Source of the DNA: Gonium pectorale
Taxonomy: Eukaryota; Chlorophyta; Chlorophyceae; Chlamydomonadales; Volvocaceae
Length of the DNA stretch: 64,000 bases
NCBI GenBank assembly: GCA_001584585.1
Contig: LSYV01000004.1
Location: 852,898 to 916,897 of the forward strand
Direction of reading: 5' to 3'
A program made the translations under genes and the position numbers. Below the pieces are notes generated by a model. That model was given only the letters and a program-made list of their open reading frames with translations. It ran no database searches and was not told where the DNA came from. Each line of letters begins with the position of its first letter. The stretch's first letter is position 1. Below are positions 45,601 to 58,300 of the stretch, piece by piece.

Positions 45601-48059
45601 GCCCAACCCCCCCCCTCCGCACCCGCACGCGCCGCACGCAGGCAGAGCCAGCTGCTCGCGGAGCGCAGCTGCGCGCCGCCCCCAGCTGCTGCCGTACAGG
45701 AGCGCGCCGTACATTATGTGCTGTACAGCGCACACAGCAGCAGGTCGGAGCTGGTGGCGGCGCTTGAGGCGCTGCGACCCCGCGCCGCGCGCCCCATCGC
45801 GGGAGATCAGGTGCGTTGCGTGAGTGGGCAGGTGGGTGGGTGGGTTGCGTGGTTGTGTTGGTGTGTGGATTGAATGTGGGTGTGCATTGATGGCAAAGCG
45901 CGCCGGCAACGTTGAAGGCGCGCTAACCGACCAGGCAAACGGAGGGTGGAGAGCCAACGGGCACCTGCGCTGACGCAGGACATTATTGGCTTGGGGCACT
46001 CGAGTTCCCAGGGCTTCGCACCCGAACGACAAGGCGGGTCTAGCTCATATGCCTTGCTCCCGCCCCTGCTCTTGCCTCTGCTCCGGCGCATGGCCCCGCC
46101 CCTGCTCCCACACAAATCGCAATCCAGGTGGGCCACGTGGCAGCGGTGGTGGCGGAGCGCATGGGCGCGGAGAGGCTGGTGGAGGTGGAGGCGGAGATGG
46201 CCCTGCGCATGGCGTGGGCGGATGAGTCACAGCCCGACGGGGACGGTGGAGGCTGGGAACGAGGTGGAGGGGCCAATGGCGGTCGCAAGGCGGTCACGGC
46301 GGAGGCGGCGGCACGGGGCGGGACCGCGGTCTGCTCCGAACCAAAGGCGGAGCTGGGAGGAGACTGTGATGTTGAGGAGGAGGGGGGTCTTGACGGCCGG
46401 CGACGGCGGCGCGATCCGGGATGGGCCGGCGGCGGCAACACGCGCGCAGGCGGATCCGAGGCGAGTAGCGGAGGCCGCGGCGGCACCAGTCGGGGCCTCA
46501 GCGTGACGTTGCCGTTGGCGCCGGCCATCAGGCTTCCCCGTGGGGCAGGAAGCGCAGCCTGCGAACCGGAGGCGCCACCAGGCGGGGCTGGCCGCGGCTA
46601 CAAGCACGAGGAGGCAGAGCCGCTTGCAGCGACGTGGTCACAGCAGTGGGAGGAAGAGAAGGTGGCAGGGGCACTGATGGAGGCCGCAGCCGGCTGCGGC
46701 GGCTGCGGCATGGCCTACCGCAGCGCGTCGCAAGCGGGGGTTGCGGTCGCATGCTGGCAGACGGAGGACGGGGCTGCAGCAGCTGCGTCGGCGGCGCTCT
46801 TCCGCTCCCTCTCCGGGGTGCCGTCGCCACGGCAGCGGCTCTGCCTGTCGCCGCCGCTGCCGTGCACTGCCACGCTGGCGGGGGTCCTCGGCAACCCGCA
46901 GCCGCCACCTCCGCTAACGGCTGCAGGCTGTCCCACACCCCTTGGCGTGCCGCCAAGCCTTTGGTCGGCGGGCGGGTCTATGGCGAGCGCGGCGAGGCCC
47001 TCTGGTGCTGCGGGGCGGGCGCAGCGGTGGCACGGGGAGCAATGGCTCCTGCCGCAGACAGCCGCTCTGAGCGGCCTTGATCGCCTGCTGGAGGAGGCCC
47101 GGAGCGGCACCTCCGCCCCCGCCGCGCGCCAAGGCGGCGCCGCGGGCTCCTCTCTTGAGACCGGCTCCGCTGCGATGCAAGGTGCAGGACTGGCAGCGCT
47201 CCAGTCCGGACTGGAAGCGACGCCGGAGGCGGCGAGGGCTGAGGCGGCAACAGCGACGGCAGCGGTGGCACAGGCGGCGGGGCTCGACGCGGAGAAGACG
47301 ACAGTAGCAGCGACGGTGGCAGCGGCAGCGACTGTGCCCGCCGGGGCACCAGCGCTGAGGCGCAGCCCCAGCACTACGCCGCGCAGGGTGCCGCTGCAGC
47401 CCGTGCAGCCGCAGCAGCCCGCAGTGGGTGTGTCACCACCCCCAGCCGGGCCCATGCCCACCCTACAGCAGCAGGCGCAACCTCACTTATCGCACCCGAC
47501 GGCCGCCTGGGTGGCCGCCTCTGGCGGCGCCGCGTTGTCAGGCGACTGCGCATCACCGCTTGCACGGGCGCCCGGCGCCTCCGCACGCCGTTGTCCCGTC
47601 GGCAGCGCGTGCGGCGCGGTCCTGAGATGCGGGCGCGATGGCGGCGGCGGTACCGTCGTCGACTGTGCCGGTGAGGGCTCTGCCCAGTGCACGAGTTTCA
47701 AACGGCGCAGGTCTGCGGACGCCGCGGCTGCCGGGGAGTGTGGCTGCAGCTGGGAAGTGCGGTGGAAGGCGAGCCCGCATCGGGGATCGGGTGCGAAAGC
47801 GCCGCGGGCCGACGCGGAGAATGGCGGCGGCGAGGGGCCTCCAGCGGTGGCGGGGGTCGCGCACCCAGCTTGCCCCGTTCCGTCGTCGCTGTTGGCGGCC
47901 CTGGATAGCCCCAGCCAGGCCAAGCAAAGCCTTAACGGCTGCCCGACGTCAGCGGCGGCGGCGACAGCGGGCACAGCGCCGGCCGGCCGCGCCACCGCTG
48001 TGCTGCCCTTCCGCTTCCTGGCGTCGCTTCTGGGAGGCATGAGCAGCGATGATGACTGA
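42663..48059 (+). CDS. SNM1/Artemis-family metallo-beta-lactamase/beta-CASP nuclease with long tail
   Basis: Supported exons: 42663-42779, 43040-43296, 43745-43964, 44151-44396, 44730 to ~45100-45143 (3' boundary unfixed), ~45646-45810 and 46128-48059. The metal-binding HxHxDH reads THCHKDHTEG at residues 35-44, split by the first intron. Further motifs are DANHCPGSAMF, LHTGDAR and LLYLDCTF, the order seen in DNA cross-link repair nucleases. The beta-CASP region shows RVYLSADLLGTEPLL (compare GxDxLGKE) and VLYSAHSSRSEL (compare YSEHSSF). These enzymes trim DNA ends in interstrand cross-link repair, V(D)J/NHEJ and telomere maintenance; the short N-terminus is more like Apollo/Artemis than SNM1A. 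The last exon adds ~640 residues of Gly/Ala/Pro-rich low-complexity sequence. No ligase-IV-like or TRF2-binding motif was recognised. The exact protein depends on the unresolved exon 5/6 junction. Confidence 0.85.
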
Positions 48060-49306
48060 GCGGCGGGGGCCAGTGTGGGGCGGGTGCATGATAAGCACCG
48101 ATGAGGGTCTACAAACTACCGACGAGGGCGGGTGGAACTTACCGCGGGATGTATCGCAATGCGGCGCTGCGGCCCCCAAAGGGCGAGGACCGAGGGGATG
48201 GCGAAGTTTGATCAACGAACGGGCTCGCGAACATGCATTGGAGAATCCGCACATAAGCATGCGAGCACGAGCGCAGGGGTGAATAACACATATGTGGGCG
48301 GCGCGCGGCCGGATGGCGGCCCGCTAGCGGGAGGGCAGGCGTATGTGGGGCCACGGCGCGGCTAGAATACCGTACAGCGTACCCACTGGCAACAGCACTG
48401 GCGCGTCTCAGGGACTTCTTTCATTTTCTCGAGGTTCATACATTATTGATGGTGTACCCCTTTCTGGTCGTCGCCTTGCAGTGGGGGAACGTCTCGTAGC
48501 CGTCCGACAATTAGCGAGTCGTCCAGGGGCCGATGCTGTCTGTTACCAGGGGCATGAAGCCGTGACCTCAAGCCGGTGTCTCGGGAGTGTCCGACGGCCG
48601 TCACTGAAATGCCCCGCTCACGCAGCACGCCAATCCTTTGACCCCTGCGGACACGCACGCGCCTTCCTTGTGACATCGTCCTCCCCCGCAGCCAGGCGAC
48701 GCCGCACTCGAAAGTCCCCCACGAGACATCGGCGGGTGCCCACCGCCCCACATGCGCAGTACATGTTGCATCGCCCCTCGCCACCCTGACTGATTCCTCC
48801 GCCCAGGTAGCAAGCCCCTCGCGTCTCTTTCGTCTCTCTGCACTCGTCTCTCCGCACTCCGCAACGTGCATGTGCTTCCGAGCTTCAAACACCGCAATCT
48901 GTTGGATTGCTTGCCCACCCCCCGCTAAACGTCGGCGGTGCGGGACCCTCGACTACCGTAAACTTCTTTCGGCTGGCCCCGACGTCCGTACCGGCTCCAG
49001 AAGGCCTGCTCCCGGAGAGGTGCCACACGCCTCGCCCCCTCCCCTCCTTCGTCCGAGTGCTGCCCGGTCTGTGCCGCCACGTCACCACTGATTGCAACAC
49101 GCCGCAAGACACTCCCACCCCGTTTGTGGCGCCAGCCAATACATAACCAATACCTGCTTCGCGCGGGCAGCGGGCCACGCACAACCTGCACGCATACCCC
49201 GAACTCCGCAAAACGTGCTCGACAACGGCGCCAAAAGCACATATTGCCGACCGCGCGGACCCTGCACCGCTCCCGGCTGATACCCTAGCCCCTCCCATCC
49301 CGGCCG
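48060..49306. other. Converging 3' regions, no gene seen
   Basis: 1.25 kb between the nuclease stop and the U32 stop on the opposite strand. ORFs present have no domains and no consistent splicing. Confidence 0.45.
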
Positions 49307-52300
49307 CTACCGCCGACCGCCGGCTGCCAGCGCCTGCTGCTGTTGCTGTTGCTGCTTGAGCGTCGCGGCGGTGGGCTTCATGCCGCCCCGCGCCCGCTCC
49401 TTGTGTACGGCCAGCGAGCCCGCGTCCACTCCGTGCACCGCCCCGTTGGCGTCGGGCAGCGTGGCCAGCCAGCGCCACAGGTCGCCGGGGCCGCGCCGGC
49501 CCAGGATCACGTCCCTGCGAGGGAGGGCGCGCGCGATGGGAGAGGAGAGCGAGGCGTTTTAGGCATGGTAGGAGACTGCGGACGGCGCGGTCGAAGCACT
49601 GTTGGGGCCCGACCCGAAGATGAGGAGCGACCAAGGGAGAGGACGGACAAGGCGTCACAGGGTGCCGTAAAGCCCGCAAGTTTGGTGAGGCCTGAGTGGT
49701 CAATGCACAGGTATTGCGGTTGAAGCTGGTGACCTGAAGGAGGGCTTCTCCCCTCTCAATTCGCTCGAGGCGCGCACCCGAGGCGACGCAGTGCAGCGCG
49801 TGAGGAGAGTGCGCACACGACGGCGCTGGAGCTTGCGCGAGCGCTTCGTTGCTGGAGCCCAGAGGGCCCGCGCGCCGCGCACACATACCGTACACACACC
49901 TGTAGCCCTCGAGCAGCGGCGCGACGTACTGCGGCTGCTCGTCCACGAGCTCAATCCGGATCGTGCGGTAGCCCGCCCGTACGAGGTCACGCAGGTAGAA
50001 GACGCCTGTAGGAGAGGTCAGGCAGGGGCATGGCACGGAAATAAGCCTCCTGCGCTAGTCAGCCCGTCCCACGTCAATCCCCGCCATCCGGCTGCGTCTC
50101 CGCAACCCGCATCGTGCGACCGAGCAGCCCATGCGCACGCGCCCGAACCAGGGCCGCGCGGATCGGCCACGCAGGGCGCCCTCTTCACCCCAAAATGCCT
50201 GGACTGCCTCGTCGATCCGAGCCCCCCAAACGCACGCAGGCGAACCCGCAACCGAATGCGCCCTTCGGCTCTGACGTAGCAGGGCACACCCTGAAGCATT
50301 CCCTGTCCGCTAAAATCCTTGTCGCGCCCCCGCACCCCACGCCGCAATCACCCAACCAACGCCCTGCTGACTGAGGCTCCTCCCGCTACCCTCCGGCACT
50401 GCCTCAGTCCCCTACCCTGCCCTTACCTCCCCGCCTCCCCTGCCCTTCCCTCCCCGCCCGCTCCTTCCCCTCCACCCACCCGACTGCGCCCGGGCATTGA
50501 ACACGGTGTTGCGGCAGCCCATGTCTGCCAGCACCAGGTGGTCGGCCCCCTGCTCGTCGCGCAGGTGCAGGCGGTGCCGCTCGCAGGGGTGGCCGCAGTC
50601 CTTGTAGCTGTTGCCCGTGGACAGGAACCTGGCGGAGGTGGAGATACGACAGCACAAAGGTAGCACCACATTGAGGGGGACCGCACGCGAGGCGGGAAGG
50701 GGCGAAGCGCACGCAGGAGGGGGGTGACGCAGGACGGCAGCTTGCGGGCGTTAGAAGGTGGGAAGGCGTTCTCTAGCGGGGCAGGGGAAGGTCTGGCGCG
50801 AGGTCGGCCCCCTGTCCCATCGCCCCTCCTCCCCTGTGCGCCGGCAAGCTCACCAGCCGCCCGCCTCCCGCCCCAGCGCACGCGCTTCAAACACCCCACC
50901 CCCGCACCCACACACCCTGTCACCGCGGATCCAATCACCGCAGCCCACCACCCGCCCACCATCGTCCCACCTGCAGAAGACGCAGTGCTCGGTGTGGAAG
51001 ATGGGCAGGTGCTGATGCACGACCGCCTCCAGCTGCGCACCCCGGGGGCCCAAGCCCGCCGCCAGCGCCGCCAGCTGCCCCGCGTGCAAGTCATGCGTGG
51101 GGGACAGGCGGCTCAGGCAGCCGCCGCCGGCGCCGCCAGCCTCGCCGCCGCCGCCCCGCAGCAGTAGCGAGGCCGACAGCACGTTGGCGGCGTTGAGCGA
51201 GAAGTCGCCCTCCAGCTCGGGGATGGGGTGCGGCACGTCGGGCACCCTCGCGCCTGCGCCCGCAGCGGGGGGCGCGTATGGCGCATGTGGGGGACCGCGT
51301 GCGGAGGGATCCAAAGGGCCCGGGGAGTGACCTCGCCGCACAAGCCCCGGGCGCATGCTACGCCGTGAAGGTACCCAGCACGCAAGAGACGGGTACGCGC
51401 AGGGATGGCATTCGATGAATGGCAGAACAGACAGCTCAGCTCATAACGGGCTGTAAAACCGCCGGGTCTCACGTCGCAATGCCCATATGTTCCTCGTCCT
51501 ACCCGCCCGGCCCAAGGGCTCCCCACTCCCGCCGCTGCCACCTTTGCCCGTGAAGGCCGTCGCCACCACCCTCCAAAGGCCCTCCCCCGCCGCCCGCCAC
51601 CCCAGCCGCCCCCGCCACCCACCCGGCCCGCCCAGGCTCTGCAGCGTGTGCAGCATGCCCGCGCTGCGGACCAGCAGCGCGTCCGCGCCCAGCCGCAGGT
51701 AGAAGAGCCACAGCCGCTGCTCATCGGGCTTGAGGACGCGGGGGGTGGCCACCACCACGCGGCGGCCCGAGGCGCGGACCTGTCCGGGGCATCATATGTA
51801 CGTGTGTGTTGAAAAGGANNNNNNNNNNNNNNNNNNNNNNNNNNNNNNNNNNNNNNNNNNNNNNNNNNNNNNNNNNNNNNNNNNNNNNNNNNNNNNNNNN
51901 NNNNNNNNNNNNNNNNNNNNNNNNNNNNNNNNNNNNNNNNNNNNNNNNNNNNNNNNNNNNNNNNNNNNNNNNNNNNNNNNNNNNNNNNNNNNNNNNNNNN
52001 NNNNNNNNNNNNNNNNNNNNNNNNNNNNNNNNNNNNNNNNNNNNNNNNNNNNNNNNNNNNNNNNNNNNNNNNNNNNNNNNNNNNNNNNNNNNNNNNNNNN
52101 NGCCGTGCTGGGATGCGCCTAGTCCAGTTTACGTGCGTCGCATGCGGGCTGGTGCATCGTCTCCCGACTCCCCGCCGTACGTGCGTGTGTGGGGTGGGTG
52201 TTACATCTCCAGGCCGACGCTGGCCAGGGGCGCTACCCGCCCCAACGCAAGACCACCTCAATGCCGCGAGGCGTGTGTGTGTGGCGAAAGGCAGCAGCGG

Positions 52301-55300
52301 GGAGGTCCTGAGCCCCGGCATGCTGGGAAGCCCGATGCAAAGCAGCAGTAAGTCAGAAGTAGGGGATGCAAGCATTAGAGTGGGGGCCCGGGTGGGCATG
52401 GGAACGGAGGCGCCCGCCGATAGCGGCACAAGCGCGCCAACCCGCCGTTGCTCGACGGAAAGAGGAGAACGGCCGCTCCCACGCGGCACGGCGGCACGGG
52501 GCGCGAAGCTGTCGGTTGGCGGCTGCGTAGGAGCACGGGTTCATCAGCGTGCAGTGGGGCGAGCAGGCGGTGGGTCCCGTGCGTGTGTGTTGGAAAGGAA
52601 AACGCATACGACGAGCGGCGAGCGGCGAGCGACGAATGGCGTGTGTGTATGCATGTTGTGGTCCCCGCACGTGAGCTGCTGCCCTGCACGCCAGCAGGGC
52701 AGGGTACCGTGTGGCATCGCCAAACTACTTTGACACCGCCAGTCACTCACCGCCGCCACCGCCTCCTTGAGCCCCATCACCTCCAGGAAGTCCACCACCA
52801 CCTCCCGCAGCCAGGGCACCCCAAGTGCAGCGTCCACCTGCTCCCGGCTGCGGCACAGCACGCGGACGCTCACCGCCGCCGCGCCAGCGGCGGCGGTGGC
52901 GGCCGCCGCCACTCGGCCGCTGGTCCCGGCGGCAGCGCCGCTGGTGGCCCTGACACCGTCAGCATTGTCGTCGTCGGTGGCGGTGGAGGTAGTGGTGGTG
53001 CACGCCAGGCGTTCAAGCAGCTGCAGCGCCGCCGCCGGCGCCGGTGTGGCGGCAGCCGCTGCCAGCATGGCGGGCAGCTGCGGCTCTGTCGCCAGGCCGT
53101 CGGCGCGGTAGTGCTCTGCGCGGGCGGCGAGGAGGGCCTCCACGGCGCGGCGCCGCACGGCCTTGAGCTCCGACGCGGGCAGGAAGAGGCCTGCGGCGGG
53201 CGGGCGGGTGGATGAGATTTTAGTGGGCTGGAAGGCACTCTTAGTGGGGGCCCCATCCAGTGGGATGGGGCGAGGGGGGCTGTGCGGGCTGGTGAGGGCT
53301 GGTATGTTGGAGGCCGGGGCTGGTTGGGTCTAGCATTGGTGCGCGAGGGGAAAACCAGCGCACCGCGAAGATGGCGACGGCATCGGGAAGACTACACCTT
53401 AGCGGCTGGACCGAACGGCACATAAACACAGGAAGGGATCAACACGTTACCGAATGTCCCCCCGGCCTTTGCGCGAGGCGGGTGGTGCTGCCCCCGCCAC
53501 GAGGCACATCCGAGGGGTGGGCTTCGGCTGTGGCGGTCCCTGATACCACCGACACCCGGCGGGCCACGGGCTGCCGCGGCGGCGGGAGGCCCTCCGCCGC
53601 GGCGGCCCGCCGGGGTCCGGAGGCCTGACCCGTGGGTCGGTCCCCGGAGCGGCGAGGGCCGCATGAACGAAGTGCGTTAGACCTGCCATCTCCCACCCCC
53701 GACCTGCGTCGCAACGCCCCCCTGACCGCCTCTTCCTCGGGCAGAGAGCCCCAGCCCGCGCCAACGCTCCGCGTCCCTCGTCTCCTTCCAACCAACCCCG
53801 CCCACCGCCCACCTGACGCCAGGTCCAGGTCGCGGGTGCACACCCCGCCCGCCAGCGCCAGCGTAGGTTCCCCCAGCCCCGCCCCCAGAGCCCGCTCCAC
53901 GTCCTCTGCGGTCATGGGCCGCTTGGAAGCCGCCGCCAGCGGCACGGCGCTGGCCGCCGCCACGGAGCGACCCGCCGGGTCGGTCAACGTCAAGGTCAAC
54001 GGCTGGTCGGCGGCGCCCGCCACGGCCGCCGTCACGGGCAGGCGGCGCATGTCCGAAGACGCCAGGCCGTCGAAGGAGGAGCGCAGTCGCGACTCGAGCG
54101 CTGCGTCCTTGGTGCGCCAGACCAGGTGGCCCGGAGCCACGCGGCGGAGGTCGGGCTGCGGGAGGGGGACAGGAGAATGGGACGAGGTCGGAATGCAGCA
54201 CTTCAGGTGGAGCTTGGATTCACTACCGCTGCGGAGTCGCCTAGACATGGCCAGGCCCCTGCCGGCTCTATGTTCTTCTCACATGAAACAGTTGCTCTCA
54301 GGTGTACAACTGGGAGGGAGGAACCATGCAAGCGTACGATGCGGTCGCACGACCGAACTGGAAGGCTCTCCGTTTTCCGCGCATCACAACCGGCGTCCTG
54401 CACCGCCGCGAGCCACCTGGCTGGCAGCACCCACCTGGCTCCCGCCGCCCTGCCCCAGCACCAGCGTCACCACGCTGCCCGCGGACACCACGGGGTTGCC
54501 GCCGACGCCGCCGGCCGCCGCCAGCGCGGCTTCGACGACACTGGCGGCGCCGTCGGCGTCGAGGATGTCGTACACGACGCCGCCGGGCTCGTCCACCTCG
54601 GGCTGACCCAGATCGAAGGCCACGCCGTCGCCGCGCTTGAGGGGCGCCTGCGGGCAGGAGGGGGAGGCAGGGTTCAAAGGCGGGGAGGCAAGCAGGTGCA
54701 GGCGCAGGCAGCGAAGTTTGTGGGGCTAACGTCCAGGCGGGAACCGGTGGAACGAGTCTGCTTTGTCTGTGTGTGCGCAAGCGGCTGGCGCTTTTGCCCC
54801 TAAACGTCAGACCCCAGAACGCGAAAACTGCAAGCTCGCCTGCCCTGCTGCGTGATGTTGGCATTCGCCCATATCTGCCCCGTCTAATCCCGCCCGCCCA
54901 ACCCGCAGCACCCAGGCTCCCGCACCACTTCCCCGCTCTCAGTACGCCACCAGCCACCAGCCCACCCAACCTCGCACGCACGCACGCTCGCGCCAGTCGC
55001 ACGGCCCCCACCCACCCTCCCTCCCGTTTCCCCTCTCCATTACCGCCCTCCCGGGGGCGGCCCCCACCCAACCACGCAGGACGCACTCACCGCCAGCCGC
55101 AGCCGCACCCCGCCGCGGGGACCCACTTGTTCCACCTGGCCCAGGAACACGCCGCGGTGGCGCGGCGCGCGGCCTCGAACCAGGCTCTGGTGCGCCACGC
55201 CCTCCAGGAAGCCCGGCGTGAGGCCGCGGTGGGAGCCGTCCTGGCCGCGGGCAAACACCTGCGGCGCAGGGGCGCCAGGGCGGGCGGGCCGTGCGCGGGA

Positions 55301-58300
55301 GTGGTCGGGATCCGGGGTGGATCAGGAGCGGCCGTCCTGGCTGCGTGCGGGTGCGGGTGCGGGTGCGGGTGCACGTATGCGTGTGGCGCGCGTGCATGAG
55401 CGCACCCACATATCAGGTACCACAAGCGGCGGGCGCATTTCCCGCTGTCCACGGATCCAACCACATGGATTCAACCACACGGATCCAACCACACGGATCC
55501 AACCACAAGCATCGATCCATTGCGTCCCCACACATCCGCGACCGCCAAGAAGACGGCCCACCAACCCCCACCTGCTCCAGGTCCCAGCGCTGCTGCTCAG
55601 TCAAGGTCACCGCAGCCCGGGCGGCGGACGCCGCGTCGTCGTCGGCGACCGCCTTGCCCCGGCTCCCCTCCGACTCCGCCATCGCGTTCGGCCCCACCCC
55701 CGCCCCAGCCAGCTCGTCGTCCACCGCCGTCAGCGCATCCCAGGCTGCGTCCACCGCGCGACGGTACACCTGGGGTCGGGTCGGGTCCCGTTAGAGCATG
55801 TAGGTTATGACGCAGTTTAGCGCATGCCAGCTGACTAACAGTTGACAGTTTGAAACTGTCGGTTCGGTAGGATTCGGTTTCCCAACCAACCGTCGCCGCC
55901 CTATGGCCCCACCTGGGTTGTGAGCGCCACGTACTCGGGCCCCTTGAGCCGCCCCTCGATCTTGAAGCAGCTCACGCCCGCCAGGATGAGGTCGGGCACC
56001 TGAGGATCGGGGAGGATCCGGGCATTGGTGTCGGAGCTGGGAGGTGGGGTCGGGGTTGGTTTGGATTGGAGGCGCCCGCTGGCCACACCCCATCCTTCTC
56101 ACCCCTCCCCACCTGCTCCACCGCCATGAGGTCCTGCGGGCTCAGCAGGTACTTGACGTCGCCCAGCTCCCGCAGCATGCCGTCCACCAGCAGACCGTAC
56201 GGCATACGGCAGGCCTGCGGAGAAAGCGACACACGGTAACGGTATCGCTAACGGCCGTCTCAGTCCAGGACGGCATCCATCAAGCGCCCCCGGAGGACCC
56301 TCCATCAGCAACCCCAATCAGCAACTCCCGCCACCCCCCCAACCCCCAACCCCCAACCCCAATCAGCAACTCCCGCCACCCCCCCAGCAGACTCAACCCG
56401 GCAACCTCAAGCCCACAGTTGACGTAGGTCAACACGAGCCCGGGGCGATGGGGTCCTTGGGGCCCCACCCACCTGCGCGCACTGGCCCCGGTTGGCGGAG
56501 CGGCCGCCCCAGGCCTCGGACGAGAAGCACTGGCCGCTGTACGACACGCACAGCGCGCCGTGCACAAAGGCCTCCACCTCGGTGCCGGGGACGCCGTCGC
56601 GAACCTGGGCGGTTGGGGGTTGGTGTAGGTTTGCGCGCGCCGGTTGCGGTTCGCCTGTCCGTTGACAAGACTACGCGGTGATTCCGGCTCTATTGGGCAT
56701 GGCAATCCTGATCCTGACTTGCGCATACCCCCGCCACCCCCCTGCCCACCGCGCGTGTCCGTATGCCGCCACGCAGACCACCGCCATCCGCCGCCACACG
56801 GCACGGCCGAGGCCCCAACACCCACGGCAACGCAGATCGCTCGAACGCACCGATCCAAACGCACCGGATCCGCACCCCTCACCCCCCCCCTAGCGCCCCA
56901 TGCCTGCTGCGGTGTGCACCATGGCGGCCCTGCCGTCTTCCACCACGCCCCGGCCCCTGACCTGCCGCTTCACATCCCTCCCACCCTTCCGCACAGCAAT
57001 ACCACCCCACCCTACCGCACCGCACCCCATCGCGCCGCGCCGCACCTTGGAGATCTCCCGCACGCTCAGCTCCCTGCCCACCACCACCCGCTCCACGCCC
57101 AGCCCCGCCACCCAGGCGGCGCCCTCCGCCGACGTGACGCTCATCTGCGTGCTGCCATGCACCGGCAGGCGGGGGGCCACCCGCCGCATCAGCTCCACCA
57201 CGCCCCAGTCCTGCAGCACGCGGCGGCGCGCGGCCAGGGTTTGTGAAACGGGGTTTGATAGGAGCGGGCTTGACGCCAACCGCATTCTCCCGTCCGGCAA
57301 AGGGGGATGCTCCGGCTGCTTGGCGGAAGCGAAAACAGCCGTTGCCGTTGCGGGTGCTGGGTGGTTCAGGGGTGCCAGATGCGACTTTGTCACGCTGCGG
57401 TGATCTCGGCAGAACTATCCCTCGTCGGCTACAGACAGCTCCACGTGAATCCCGCAAGCCGCCAACCCCCCAAAGCCATCAACACATAGTATACCCAGCT
57501 CGGCTGCGCGCACAGTGCGGAAGTGCCTGCCCTGTTGTTTGAGAAAGCACGATACCGCTGGTTTCCCGCCCACCTGCACGATGACAGCGTCCACGCCAGC
57601 GGCGGCCATGGCCCGGACCACCTCCTCCACAGCGGGCAGCTCCTCGTCGAACACCAGCACGTTGAGCGCCACAAAGCCCTTGACCCCGCGGGCATGCAGG
57701 TACGACATGACATCCGGCAGCTCGGCCATGCTAAAGTTGGCAGCGCTGCGTTGCGTTGCAAGGGGGCCGGCGAGTCGGGGCGAGGCTGGGCGGGGCTAGG
57801 TTGTTGTTGGCGAAGCGCGCGGGGCGGGTGTGGGTCAGAGGATTGGAAGGTGTTCTCACAATGGCGGGTGTAGGTGGGGGGGCGGGAGGGGTCAATAGCG
57901 GGCGGGGGGAGAGGGCAGCCTGGGGGAGGGCGTGGGGAGACCGGCGGCGCGAGCACCGGCACGTACAGCCCCATGGCACTGGGGCCCTGCCCCGTCACCC
58001 CGGGCAGCTCTGGGATGGTGTACAGAACCTGACGGCGCCGCTCCGGGTGCGCGCGCGGGGAGCGAGAAGTGACTGCTAAGGGGATGGGATGAGGAAACGT
58101 TTTGGCCCCCAGGCTCTCCTGAGGGTGGGTCCAAACCGCACCGCTACACGCGACACCGCCGCCAACGGCGTGCCCTCAATGCACTTCCCTGACCCGGAGC
58201 CCCGGAGCCTCGGGTCATCCTACTAACCAGGTCCATCCACGATGCCCTGCCGGTCGTTGTGCATCCCAAGCTCACACACCAACAGTACGCCCCCGGCAAT

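Noticed and set aside
49340..49362. CTG/CAG run as a repeat-expansion candidate
   Set aside because: It encodes an ordinary seven-glutamine tract at the end of the U32 protein, and such tracts are common throughout this window.
51113..52489. Long minus-strand ORF running through the N gap
   Set aside because: It exists only because N codons are read as open. The real minus-strand exons here are 51779-51623 and 51253-50971.
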